Assembly: GCF_041296385.1 (NCBI RefSeq) | Contig: NC_091014.1 | Coordinates: forward strand, 47,386,078-47,450,077 | Source: Aphelocoma coerulescens | Taxonomy: Eukaryota; Chordata; Aves; Passeriformes; Corvidae | Direction: 5' to 3' | DNA: 64,000 nt | Shown: piece after piece, positions 1 through 12,200 of the stretch | Position numbering within the stretch: the first letter of the stretch is position 1 | How the letters are laid out: the number at the start of each line of letters is the position of its first letter | Made by a program: the position numbers and the translations under genes | The notes under the pieces: generated by a model | What the model saw: the letters and a program-made list of their open reading frames with translations, nothing else | Told to the model about the DNA's origin: nothing | Databases searched by the model: none

Positions 1-3000
1 GAGCTGTTCCCTATTTTGCTGCGTATACTCATCATATTTTGTCCCTTTGGGAACAGCTAGCATTTGGACACTGAAGTTTTTGTGGTTTTTTTTTAATGCT
101 CTTTATCTGGAGAGGCCTCCTTATGCAGAACTTCCACTTCCATGTTTGGTGTGGTAAAACCTGGGGGACTGTTGTGTGGTGGGGAAACCGACATTTAAAA
201 ATGGAGATGGATCCTCCAGCGGTGCTTCTTTGTCTTTGGTCAATGACATAAGACCCATTCAGTCACATCACAGGAGAATCTTTCAGTATCCTTGTGAAAA
301 TACCATCTTTATAAGTGAGGGGGGAAAAAAGCATAAAACAGTAACTTTTGGGAAAGAGCAACATTTTTACTTTTGAACTTGTTAGGCTTAATTTGAAAGG
401 AACCGTAGCCTCACAAAATTACTTATGTTAGGCTTGATTCCACTGTGACATAGGTAGATAACACTGTTCCTAATGATAATTTCTGTAATGAAAAAGTAAG
501 AAGAGACCTGAATCTGATATAATACAATTACATCTACTGTTGCCGCAAAAAAGATCATATGATAATTTTTGCCTGATACAATAAGTATCTTCTCCCCAAA
601 CAAGCAAACTAAAAACCTCCCAAACCCCTAAACTACGCTTCTCTTACTGTTACACCTTCTTCTTTTAGGTACTTCTTGACATAAGACTCTGTAAGAGCTC
701 TCTGTCATCTAATGCTGAAAATAATAGATAACTGACATTGATGTGAAAACCAGTTTAAAAATATATAAGAAAGAAATTAAGAATTTGGGGAAAAAAGTGA
801 TGAATGACTTGGCCTCCTTGTTATAATTTTTTTTTTTACTTTGCCTTGGGAGCTGTTGCCTTTTTACTGCTCTGAAATTAATCAGTTGTAGAGTATTATC
901 TGTCAGGAAATTAACTATTTGTATTGAAAGAAGATCATTAAGTGAATTCAGAAAATTATTAATATCCTGGACGCCTGTGTTGGGCAGTTTCACAATTTGA
1001 GACATATCTTTTAGAATCCAGACCCAAAATGTAACTACATCAACTCTATACTTTATTTTTAATGAATTATAATCAGACAATTTCAGTGGTTTATGTTGTT
1101 GGATTTTACTTTTTTTTTTAATTTTCCTGTCAGTTTGGTGTTTTGGCTTATGTCACTTTGATTGAATCATTGAAGTTACAACCTTTCTAATGGGTCATGT
1201 ACCAGAGTTTGTTTCTGCCACATTATTAGTGTTTTACATGTTCCAATTTTATTCAGACAAAAAGGATAATTTTATGAGACTACTTCAGCTGTAAGTGCAT
1301 TTTTTTATTTTGGGGAAAAAGATAAAATGACACATTAAACGTAATTACCATATAATCTAAAGAGATTGTGTTGCTGTAGCATGGCAATATGTTTCCTCCA
1401 ATGTATTTTGTGTTTGTTGTCTCCAGAATAAGCATTGGTTTAATTCAGTTGTTACTCTGTTCTATGTGTGTGTGTATCTGCCATCCCAGTTCCAGCTTAC
1501 TGCAGGTGAGAACTTTTGCATAGGAGATGCCTTCAGGCTGTAGAAAAGACTTTTTAACCACAACATTGGGAATAAGTTTACTATAAGTAAAATAGTGCAA
1601 ACACTGCCTTTAGGGAAGAACTGTTACTAGCTCCTGGAGTCGTTGTGCTCAGATGTCTCACTTGACCTAGTGAGTGGCTCTCTGGGAAGGTGCTTTATAT
1701 ACTGCCTTTTCATTAAGACGGTGCAAGTTTTTTATAGCCTCATCTTTACAGAATGATACAACCCCCAGCCCCACTTCAAATCCAGAATTGTTAGTCTGAA
1801 TGTTAGCAAACAACTTTTTAAAAAATAGGCAAACAAACAGTTTAAGAGAGATTAATTCTTTCAGCTCAGTCTTAGTTTCCTATTCCCATGAGCATTTCTG
1901 TTACAGATATGTTGTCAGTTATTTAACTGTGCACCCTTGGTACTGATTTTTTGGGTCATTCTGTTATGTAGGTAACTGTATTGAAATTCTTGTCAAATGT
2001 ATTGCATTAAGCCATCCTGGCTTTGTGCTAAGTTCCATGCCATGAGTGGGTACAAGTTGGGAGTGTACATCAAGAAAGAAAATTTCTCCTTTCTTGCCTT
2101 TACATTTTTTATTGGACACCTGCTGCTGGACATTGTCAAAGGCAGGATGCTGGTGTATATATATGCAGTGTCTATATTCTTAATGGTCAGTTTTGGAAGA
2201 GGTATGTCTGACTACTAGTGTAAGTAACAAAATAACAGAGCATTGGTGAAAGGGAGTGGCAAGGAAAAAACATTTGCAGCTTTCAGGCTTGTTTGCATCT
2301 GGCCACAGCAGGACAGCACAAAAGTCCTTTACTTCACGTGTCCTGACAATATTAAAGTGGGATAAAACTGGACCTGTTCATCATGCTGCAGGTAGAGAAA
2401 TGTTCTTTTTAACCTTTTTCTTTCTTTGACAGTTCCTAGAATATAGGCAAGATTGTTTTCCTTGCAATGAATTAATATTTCACCTCTGTTCATTCTGTGC
2501 TAAGGACTGACACAACACGTGGCCTCTTCACATCTGCCTCATGGCGCTTCCCCCTCGAGAAGCTACGTGTGACCTTTGCAGACATTGTTCTGCACTGTGC
2601 AACTTTATTATTTCATTCTTTTCAGTGGAATATGTGTGCAGTTTATACTGCAGGCTAACTGCTTAAAGCAAAATTTAAAAGAAAAAACATCCATGACTAT
2701 TTCAGATGCATGTGATGTGCCAAAATGAGAAATTACACCATAAGCTCCCTGTCTGTAGTTACATATGTTCTTTCTTGGAATGAGGGGGGAATCAGTGAGT
2801 GAGAGGGTCAGTCTGTCACCAAGCCTTCAAAGCTCCTAATTTCAGGAAAAGGTTCACCGCAGACAGGCTTGGGTCCTTGGACCCAGGCTCTGCTACATGT
2901 GTTCCCTTAAAGTTGTGCACTGGTATAAGTGTACCATCCTGCACTGGCTTTGTGCCCTTGTGTTACACTTTTCCTTCTCCTCGTTTGTGTTTTGTAGCAC

Positions 3001-3753
3001 AATCAAACATGTAGGCTCCTCATTAATTGGCAGCCGCTGAGCATTAAAAGTTAATTTAAAAGCCCTCTGGATTGCAACGTGAAGAGTGCTCCTTTCATTA
3101 CATTGTTCATTATTTTAAATGTACATATATTATTACTTAATTTCACTTAATTTTTTGTAACGAGGTACTGAATGGAAGATTTACAGGACTTATGAGAGTA
3201 CAATGGCAGGTTTATTAGATGGACATTTTCAAAGTTAAGCTTATGGATAGGTTGCTTTATTTTTTTTTTTTTTTATTTTTTTTTTTTTTTTATTTTTTTA
3301 TTTTTTATTTTTTTTAATTTAGATAATGGATATTAACCATGGCCTATCCTTTTTTTATCTCCCTCCATTCTAATGAAATTTTTCTTTTATCTGACCCTGA
3401 GTTTACTCCTGCTTTACCACTTACTTTCCTTTTCTCCTCCTATATCAATTATGTTGTCTAGTTGCTTCCATGGAGGTCTTTTTGCACTTCCTTTGTGTAT
3501 TCCCCTTGATATGTTTCCTTTTCTCTGAACGTCTTAATGTATGGAGGATTTGGTAATTCTAATATTTTTGTCTCAATGGACGGGGGACAAAAAACCCAAA
3601 CAGATATGGCTGATTTTTCAAAAGGCTTAAGAAATTGAGGGCCAAAACACTCAGAGGAAGTGTCCTGCACTCCTGAAAAAATTACCTATTTAATTCCTGT
3701 AATTTGGATAATCTCATAACTTTTAATATTTATGTTGCTTTTGCCTTAGACAG
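1..3753. other. AT-rich non-coding stretch, no gene seen
   Basis: Open frames here are short (at most 123 codons, 709-1080 on the - strand), biased to hydrophobic or low-complexity residues, and match no family I recognise. No convincing exon with both splice borders and coding-like composition was found. The block holds a T-rich tract (listed separately). It is best described as intergenic or intronic single-copy DNA. Confidence 0.6.
3256..3318. repeat. T-rich simple tract
   Basis: About 60 bases of almost pure T broken by single A residues roughly every 8-18 bases. On the other strand it reads as an A-rich tract. No retrocopy or LINE body is recognisable on either side, so I call it simple sequence rather than the tail of a processed pseudogene. 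Confidence 0.85.
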
Positions 3754-3960
3754 TTCATAGATAAATAGAATAACTCAATTTGGAAGAGACATCCAGAGGT
3801 GAACTAGTCCAGCCTCCTGCTTCAAGCAGCATTAAAACTGAATTCAGACCAGTATTGCAGTATTCACGACAGATAGTAGAGAGAGCTAGTACATCCGTCC
3901 AGTGTATAAGTCGTTCTACTTGTATCCAAGTATGGAAATGGGTATAATAATTCATGCTCA
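3754..3960 (-). mobile_element. Old CR1 LINE 3' fragment
   Basis: The + strand begins with a degraded version of the CR1 terminal microsatellite (TTCATAGATAAATAGAATAA). It then follows the antisense CR1 3' end: a TTGGAAGAGACATCCAGAGG block, AGTCCAGCCTCCTGCTTCAA and CAGACCAG. Similarity fades after about 200 bases. The element is therefore inserted on the - strand, truncated at its 5' end as is usual for CR1, and quite diverged. It carries no coding capacity. Subfamily not determined. Confidence 0.8.
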
Positions 3961-6460
3961 GCAAATTCCTGTCATGCTGTCCATCCCAGTGATGTCAGAG
4001 GAGATCATAGTGAAGAGCCTTGTTGCTTTTTTTATTATAGCTGAGGGTAGGTGAAGTTAATTCCATATTTTTCCACAGTGAATTCTGAAGTAATGAAAAG
4101 GAAAAAGAAGTGTGAATAAGAGAAAGACCTGATGTAGTTATTGAAAATGGACAAAAGCACGTTCTGCTGGGGTCCCAAGTTTGATCCTTCAATCATGCTT
4201 CTTTAAATAATTGGTCAGGTTTATCTGAATCTGACAGAGACCATCCTGTTTTTTTTCTGTTTTGCCAGCTCAGATCTGTTCTGACAGCTTAGAAACCTAG
4301 ACAGGTCTATGCTGGTGGCTGACTGGAGAGACTGCTGGGGATAGCCTTATGTATCTGATGATTTTGGTTAACCTTCCAGAAAAATGAATTGGTAGTTATG
4401 GCAGCCTCCTATTTTCGTATCCTTCCCAAGTCCCTCGTTCATTTGCTACGCTCGGCTATTTCTTCTTGCCTTAAATCTCTGTGCTAAAATCAAGACTATT
4501 TCTTCATATTTAACTGCTGCGTAAAGAAAGCAAGGTCTGATTTGAGTACAGCAATAGAAATGAGAACGAATAGTTCACGGAGGTCTTCCTTCTGAGTAAA
4601 ATTCTCTTGGTGGTAGATATTTTAATGAAATGAATTAGTCAGGGGTTTCTAACAGTGTCTGCCATTGCATTGGTGACAATGTCTTGTGGAGGCACTTGAG
4701 CTAGATCTCAACTTGTTAACAATTTGGATATAGGATGCAAAGCAGAACTGGTGTAGTCTTCAATATCTGCCTGAGAAGCTGGCTGAATACTTCAGTCATC
4801 TAAGATTAATGAAACAATGACATCACATTTGAGAATGTAAATTATTTCTTGTCCTCATCCTTTCCAATAAATATTAGGAAGCAATTGGTTGTGTTTAAAA
4901 ATGAATTATGAACACCATTACGATTCCTATATATTCAGCCTCCTAAACTTTCCAAATGAGGAAGTTGCACAGCAGAAAAATTTGACTTCTGAAGGCAAAG
5001 AAAGCTCTGCAACATTTGAATTTCAAGGGAGCAAGGTCAGGTAGCTGCTATTTTCTAACTGTTGATATTTTCTGTTTGCATTTCAAGAAAGTGTGAAAAT
5101 GTTAGCTAAATTGCATGTGAAAACTTTCAAGAAAACATGTATTGTTTTTATTGAAAACAGGGATAATTTTATGCTGTAAAGTCCAGAAAATCATCTTCAC
5201 GATTGAGACAGTATTGCTGGATACCACCTTAAGTATTAAACTAGCTTTCAGTTAAGGCGAAGTAAACATAAGATCACTTGGTCTGAAGAGATATGGTTTT
5301 GGAAAAAACAGTCTTTGGTCCAAGTGCCAGGGCAGCCAATGTACCAAGAATCCAAAACTGATCCTAAAAATTTTTGCACGTCCTTATAAATTTGTATTCA
5401 TTGATTAATATACTCTAGTTAAATGGAGCTGTCGGCAGGCATTTCAAAATGTCTCAAGTTAGTCGGTGGGATTTCTTGTACCAGAATGCTTTATTCTGAT
5501 AGCTTTTGTTCTATTGTAACCTTTGTTTCTACTTCATATGAACTACCTTCCACTACTTTGCAATGTATTTGGTTTGTAAAAAAAAGTCTTACACTAAGAG
5601 CGCATGATTGTTTAACGCTGCTCTAAGTGAAAAGCCCAAATATATTCCTGTTTTCTAGACCATTGCTGAAATTCACTGTCAGCTCAGATTCTGTTAGGAT
5701 ACTCTTATATTTTGGGTTTATAACGTATTTGAGTGTTTAACCTTCTCCACGCGTAGGCTTCACTTTGGGGTTTTATGTATGATCAGACTAGTTGGGAGGA
5801 AGATGTATACAGAGAAGCCTTTAATGGTAGCTAACTGCTTCTGTGGGCCCAATTAAGACTACCCAACTGTGAAACAGAGTCCCCGGAGTAACGCTGCGGT
5901 CTGCTTGCCTGGTCTTTCTGAGGTGGGGGGAAGGAGGTCTGGAATAAGAGAATAACCAGCACAGCTTTGGAGAAAAAAAATTTAAGTTTTGTTAGGGGAA
6001 GAAAAACAATCAAAAAACCCCAAAAACCTCAACACAAAGCTAAAAAAGAACAGCCCTCAAACTTTTGGTATGCAGTATTAATGAAGGTTGAGGTCAGCTT
6101 TATGTATGCACTCCATTCTAGACTTGACACTGTAGTTGCTGTGCCTGAGATCTGGATGTGTTGTTGGTCCAAAATCAATCTTGTTGCTCCTCAGAAGGCA
6201 ATGAGAGATAATAAGTACTATTCACCTGATTGCCTTCCTGTTCTGAGACAGCTGGTGACGCTTGTCTTCCCGATAACCAGGAGTTTCAGATCTAAGGCAG
6301 GGATAAAGAAAAGCTGGGAGCTTGCTGAATCTAAATTTGACAGTCGATGGCTGTGTAGAGGGTCAGGAGGGATAGAATCTGTGACACGTAGAAGAAAGGA
6401 ACAAAATTTATCTGCTCCAGTTGCAATGATTAGATGTCTCTTTGTCTGGCTTTCTTACAG
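3961..6460. other. AT-rich non-coding stretch upstream of dynein relic exon
   Basis: No exon or repeat is recognised. The longest frame of the whole window lies here (166 codons, 5967-6467, + strand). It is rich in K, R, S and W without domain character, and it simply runs into the start of the dynein-like exon in a different frame. I regard it as chance. If the dynein relic is a former gene, this is probably one of its introns. Confidence 0.55.
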
Positions 6461-6663
6461 TGGATGATTGATTGTACCCGCCAGCTGGCTAATATCATAA
6501 TTAACAAAGTTGCTACCATGTCTGAGAAGTTTAATCGAAAAATTGCTGGCAGTATGATGCCATTGTCACAGAGATCACAAGCGCAGCAGTGTTGACTTTT
6601 GTACTGGTGGAGCCGCAGGACTATGTAGATGTGCTGAAAAGTCGTTCACTGGGATAACTAAAG
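6461..6663 (+). pseudogene. Decayed dynein heavy chain exon (pre-linker stem)
   Basis: A 203-base exon-like segment sits between a good acceptor (pyrimidine tract, then TTTCTTACAG) and a good donor (AAG then GTATGT). From 6461 the frame reads [20 protein letters not shown] and continues [10 protein letters not shown], then hits TGA at 6593. One base out of phase, from 6550, it reads [11 protein letters not shown], a diverged stretch, then QDYVDVLK before TAA at 6655. Together this follows the axonemal dynein heavy chain stem just before the linker, which in the family has the form (N)..ICxxYExI...T..LVELQxYV. A frameshift near 6548-6550 and more disruption around 6583-6610 are needed to join the blocks, so the exon cannot be translated as it stands. 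It acts as the 5'-most recognised piece of the relic continued at 29286. The paralogue is unresolved, and assignment of this exon alone is weaker than for the linker exons. Confidence 0.6.
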
Positions 6664-8909
6664 GTATGTTTCTTTCCCTATACATTTTTCCACTGTTCGT
6701 TCTTTTGAAAAATGAAGTACGTGGTCCTTTGATGATACCTTTCGTTTCAGGGTGTCACATGCAGCTATTCTGTCGTATTTTAAAGCAGTAGCAATAGCAA
6801 TCTGAAATATGTTTTATCAATGCGTCGAGGTGAATAATCAAAACTGTAGTTCAGTGATACTCACCCTTTCAAAGTGGTCTTCGGTGTCTTGCCAGATGTT
6901 TTTTGCAAAAAATGCAGATGCAGTTGTTTCGTGGCTGATTTTCTCAGCTGGAACGATAGTCTATGTTCTATGAACTCGTAGTTCAGCTTGGGTTTATGTT
7001 TTGCAGTATTTCTTTTCATACATTACCTCAAGTTAGAATGTAACTTATAAGGCATACAAAAAACCCCAAAAACAGAGACAAAAATGGTGTTCTTGCATCC
7101 GTAATTCAGTGAAAGAATGTCTCGCTAAAATGCTCTTTTTGTAGCTGTATATTTTTGTAGATGTTTGTGTGTGTGTGAAAAGAGAGAAGCATCGATGCTG
7201 TTAGCTGGAAATTCCCAGCATCTTTGTAAAATACTGCCCGAGAATCTCATTTACTCCTTTTGTAGGTTTACCTAGTTTTCCAAGTTAAACATGGTTCCAC
7301 TGAGCTCTTTTTCTCTGCAATTGTATTTTAACGTTTGTGTGTGTGTGCACTGTGTGCTGGTTCAGTTATGCTCTGGAGTGTGTTGAAAATGCCAGCCTGA
7401 CATATTGCTAATGAGTGTGCATATTGACAGTGACGGGGGCGTGTGTCTGTCTGTGTGCCATATATTAAAACAAAAAGAGGAGAGAGACGGAGACAGAGAG
7501 AGACAGAGAGACAGAGAAGGAAATATTGGGATGGGAAAGAACAGTTTATTTACATTACGGTATGTCAAAATGTTATTATGGCTAAAAAATCCATTTTAAA
7601 TAGACACAAGATTTCTTTCTCACAGGAGCTAATATGGCCATGGCAGGAGGATAAGGGAAACCCATATATTTTGGTGGTATTAGTATTTTTCTGCCCAATA
7701 AATTTTGACTTTTTGGTAGCAGTTTCTAAAATTTGGGAAATGAATTGCTTGCATTGTGTTTCGGTTCTGTAATGAGCTGTCCCTGAGTTTTCTGTTGCTG
7801 TTCTCTGTGTCTTTACAGGTAAACTAGTTCTGAGCATTCAGATGGAATTGTTACAGTAGACCTTTGAAGGAATGTATTGTTGAGTAGCTAGCATAGCTGA
7901 TGTTTATCTAAACTCAACATTTTTGAGGGAATGTGCTCTTTTATATTTGACAATTTTCTGTTCAGAGTTAAATAATTTTCTCGTTTTGAGCTGATATTGC
8001 AATGGTAATTTAAAACTAATGCTGATGTGAATTATTCAGAGATTTTGCAGCTCTCAGTCAATTTAATAGCAGATAAATTGTTCTTAATTGGTAGACCAAA
8101 TTGAAAGAACAAGCTGCTTTTTTAATTATTTCTTTATTTTTTAATGGGTTATACCCCAAAAGAGACTTCTGTTTTGTGAGGAAATACTTCTTTCCAGGCC
8201 AGAAACATATTCCGATCATTATTATTCTTATCCTCAGTAATGGATTTTAGGTTTTAAGTTATCCTTGTAAATCTATTGCTTTTCAAGAGCTGCTAAGCAA
8301 AATTAAAAATCTATATTTTGTTTTGAATAGAAAATGCTGTGAATAGTGACAAAATAGATTAGAATTGTGATTGCAGACAATAGGGAAGATTAAGTTACTA
8401 AAACAGTATATTGTTGTTCTAAACTAAAGCCTGTAATATTTTCTGTAATTGAGACTTCGTGCATTGTTAGAACTCGGCTGGAGTATCAAATGATTGTGAG
8501 GATTAGAGCAGACAACTAAAGCAATGTCACAGTAGATGTGGCTGGTTTTTAACAGGATTATCTTCTGAGATGTGTAGAAATGAGCTCTTGTAATAGTTTC
8601 AGAGGAATTAATAATTTTAGTAAAATGTTAATGGCAAATGTGCTAATGTAAAGAATTAGAAGATTAGTGATGCATCCTTTTGCATGGAAATAAGAATATA
8701 ATAAATGTCCTGCAGGTGACTGAAGCTACTGCAATTTTATTGGAGATTAAAGTTTGATTGACCTTTGCTGAGGTGATTAACCCTTCCGAAATTAAAAGCC
8801 AGTAGTAAATTATTCTGTCCAATTTAAATGCAAACATGAATGATACAGCATACTGTTCTAAGTGTAAGAAAAAAAAATGTTTTAATTTTCGTTTTGCACT
8901 CAGTGAGAT
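6664..8909. other. AT-rich stretch, putative intron of the dynein relic
   Basis: Non-coding. It contains a purine-rich GA/GACA tract (listed separately) and short GT runs near 7160 and 7335. No further dynein exon is recognised. Open frames of 60-109 codons around 7400-7840 come from the GA-rich simple sequence or its surroundings. Confidence 0.5.
7477..7521. repeat. Impure GA/GACA microsatellite
   Basis: Repeated GAGA and GACA units on the + strand (for example AGACAGAGAGAGACAGAGAG). The tract generates spurious Arg/Glu-rich frames on the + strand and Ser/Leu-rich frames on the - strand. Confidence 0.85.
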
Positions 8910-9275
8910 GTGATTGCAGACAGCGCGCGGCCGGGCTGCGGTAGAACCAGCCAGTGGCAACCTGCCTTTGCTCTGCTCGCTCCCGCCGGAGCAGCCGTGC
9001 CATGGGGACGCCGAACTTGGGAGCAGCTGCCTGCAATGAACCTTCACGTGCAGGAATACCGGCAGGAGCGCGTGGAAGCATCAGTGAGGTAAGCAGTGCA
9101 AGTCACTGTGGATGCGCTTTACCTGCTCGTGCAGACCTCGAGCCAGCTGAACTGTGCAGGGGCAGCGTGACACAGGTGAGGGTCCCTGGCCAGCCTCACA
9201 GGGCGGCTTGTCGGAGATGGGTTGCTCACCTGGGCGAGCCATCGCAGAGTTAGGAATAAAGCTGTATCTATGTTG
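8910..9275 (+). other. Isolated CpG-dense patch with ORF and AATAAA
   Basis: In an otherwise CpG-poor region this patch has many CpGs (for example GCGCGCGGCCGGGCTGCGG from about 8923). A 99-codon frame (8954-9253, + strand), rich in Ala, Arg, Gly and Ser, stops with TAG directly before AATAAA at 9255-9260. An internal ATG in good context (GCCATGG, near 9001) and a good splice donor (GAG then GTAAGC, 9089) are also present. The - strand carries overlapping open frames of 85 and 127 codons, so open frame alone is weak evidence in this GC-rich stretch. I recognise no protein family. It may be a decayed LTR or other retroelement end, a small CpG island with a first exon, or a retrocopy end. Confidence 0.45.
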
Positions 9276-12200
9276 CTCTTTGAGTTGTTTTTTCCTTTTC
9301 CCTAATCCTTAAAAGTCAGATGTATGAGCTTGCAGAACTGTACTTTTTGACTGACAGAGCAGTTCCTCCAGTGCAGGCTGAGTGCAGGTGTGTGAATTGC
9401 TGCGCTGCTTTTAGGATTGTGATTCCCATCCTTCCTACAAGTGTGAACAAGTGGCTTCTTAGGCTGTAGTCAGTATGTCATGCTGGATGGGTAGGATCAG
9501 GACATGATCTTAGTAGTTGTCTAAAGCCTGTGGGAGTACTTGCATGTGTAAAGTCTTGCAGATGGTTGTCGCAGTTGCTGTGGCTATGCTACTGAACAGC
9601 ATTTAAAAAATCTAGAAAGTTAATTTCCAATAGATTTTATAATTCTGCTTCACATTACAGTTCCTATCTGTGTGTGCAAACTTTATTACTTAATATTAAA
9701 TTGGAAAGACCTCAGCAATATGCTTGCTGCATTTTTTATAAATCTTTCATTAAAAGTTGAACACTTAGGAATTCCTCCCAGAGTGTCTGCCTGACTCTTT
9801 ATTTTTATTTAGCAGACAAATGAATGTCAGGGCAGTGATTTGTTTTATAATGAATTACACTTAACTTTTGCAGAGTAAGAGATCAGGGTGTTGTTATAAA
9901 GCAGCATCCTGTCTAAAAGTCATTCTGGAGGACTATAATGACTCTCTGAGGGCTTAAATTTACACTGACTAGAGCTGTTATAAATGGATCTAGTTCATGT
10001 ATTTTTGTTGCTTTTGTTAGGAAATTACGTTTTTGTTAAAAGCACCAAAATAATGGTAAATTAGAAGTAGTTTTGTTATTTGAGGTTGGTTTAACTTGTG
10101 AAAACAAGTCCTTCAAGGATTACTGTCTCTTTCCTTCACCTGCCAGTCCAGAAGAGGGAGGCAAGTGCGTCAGGTCTGCACCCAGGACTCTTCATGGTCT
10201 TTGGCATACACTGTACTGGATCAGACTATGATGGATTTTTTTCTTTCCCTTTTTTTTTTTTCTTTCTTTTTACTTCCTCTCCTTGAATCCACCTCTCCCT
10301 GACCACCTGAGAAGAGATGAAATGGCTCTTTGAAGGCTTTTTCTTGCATGCCAACAGCAGTAGTGCTGGGAATTGGGCTGAAGGGCAGAAGGGCTGCTAC
10401 AACTGTTTGGTCTTGAGTGGACTTTCTGCCTAGTAAAATTTCCTCTTTTTTCATGCAGCTGTAAGGCATTAAAATGATAATGAATGTGCCATCTGCATTC
10501 CGTATTTAGTTTATCTCCTCACTTTTTATCTAGGAAGATTTCATATTGCATCTGTCAAGGTAGAGAAGTCCAAGGAATTGCAGTTCAGAAATTAAGGACC
10601 CTGAGGTAGCAGCTCACTTCTGTCTTGTCTTTTCATTTACACTTTAAACAGTCTTCAGAGAGATGGGTTGCTGCTTCTGGGACCCAGTGAAGAAAGTGAG
10701 GAATAGATAAAAGCTAAACTTGCGGTGGAGTGACCTAAATGGAACAGCTGGCAAAAGTATAGAGGGGATCCTCCTGGGTACTGAATTATACCTTCAGGCT
10801 TGGATTAGTGGGATGTTTAACAAAGAGATCCATTTGCCAAAAGGATCTCTGCCTGATTTTTAATTATGGAACTAGCGCTTTCTTCAACATTTGCAAATTA
10901 TTGAGCTTTTTCTCCTCATGTAAGGTGTAGAGTACTAATTGTTGGCTTTTAGCTCTTGCTTTTGCTTTTCTCAAACTAAAAATTTATTCATGTTCTTGAA
11001 TTAACCATATGAATACCTGGAACATGAAGCATTTGAACAATTTTTATGTTATGAATAATGGGTTGCATGCTCTATGGAGAAAATAAATCTAAACTTTAAA
11101 TATTTATTGTTTTGCTTATAATTCTAGAATGCTCTTGAGTGCTTGGAGTAGGATAAAACTTTTCTTTAAACTGAGGAAAACAGTATTTATACTTTTTTTA
11201 AAGTCATACATATCCATCATATTTTAATTAACAGTAATTGGTATGTAAAATCCAATTTTTAAATTTTTTTTTAGTAGAAAGATGCCTCAATTATTTTCCA
11301 TATTTTGCAGTAGAGAAATACAGGAGAGAAAAAAAAAATGGAGCTACATGTGTCAGAAACACCTATTTACCAGCCAACCTTCATATATAGCATTTTCTTT
11401 TTTGAGATAGCCATGATTTCCTTGTCTGTTATTAGCTAATACTACCATACATTTATTAAACAGAAAAAACCCCCTCCAAATTGCATGAAATAACGATACT
11501 CTAGCATGATGTCAAATTTTCAAATGGGCAGTGCATCGGCAAAATTCATGACGAAGTAATGATGTATGCTAAATATATATGTGTTCAGTGAAGAGATTCT
11601 CCTAACTGTCTGCTTATATTTACTGAGGTAGTCAGGCAGAAGAGACAGGGCAGTGTAGTATTTCTGGAAAGTTTGTTGGAACACTATATCTGACTACTTT
11701 AGCCAAAAAAATACTAACAATGTGGGTGGTGGAGGAGGGGGGCGCTAGGATGTTGTCACTGTCCTCACTTCCTACGGACTACAACATCCAAAATAAACAC
11801 TGTTAGTCATTACAACTTCTGCTTTGCTCTTTTGAAAAACCATTTAGCACGCAGGTTCTTTCAGAGACAGGTCACATAAGATTGTTTTGATGACATTCAC
11901 TGTATGTCAATTTTAATAAGTCACGTGAGAGATCAGCAAGGTGCTTAGCATGTGATATGTCATATAGGTGACTGTTTCTCTCTTGCAAAAAACCCCAGAA
12001 AAAAAATGCAGTTAAAACCTTGTTTGCCCCCACCATTGCTCCCAGTGAGAATGGCATAGCAAACCGCATATACTTTTAGGCAGGTCTGATAATTGTTTAG
12101 AAATTATCTTGTTCAGCATTTCTAACATTAGCAGTAGTCATTATGATTATTTGAAAAGAAAATAGTTCAGAATTTTATTCCTGCCACAGGCTTTATTTTT

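Noticed and set aside
709..1080. 123-codon frame on the - strand
   Set aside because: Composition typical of AT-rich random frames. No motif or gene context.
3256..3318. T-rich tract as the tail of a processed pseudogene on the - strand
   Set aside because: No gene body or target duplication can be recognised next to it, and the regular A interruptions fit simple sequence.
5967..6467. Longest open frame of the window, 166 codons, + strand
   Set aside because: No domain, composition of a random AT-rich frame with a Lys-rich start, and it runs into the dynein-like exon in a different phase. Treated as chance.
8664..9047. 127-codon frame on the - strand
   Set aside because: It overlaps the CpG-dense patch, where several frames on both strands are open. 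No family, no splice support and no reason to prefer it.
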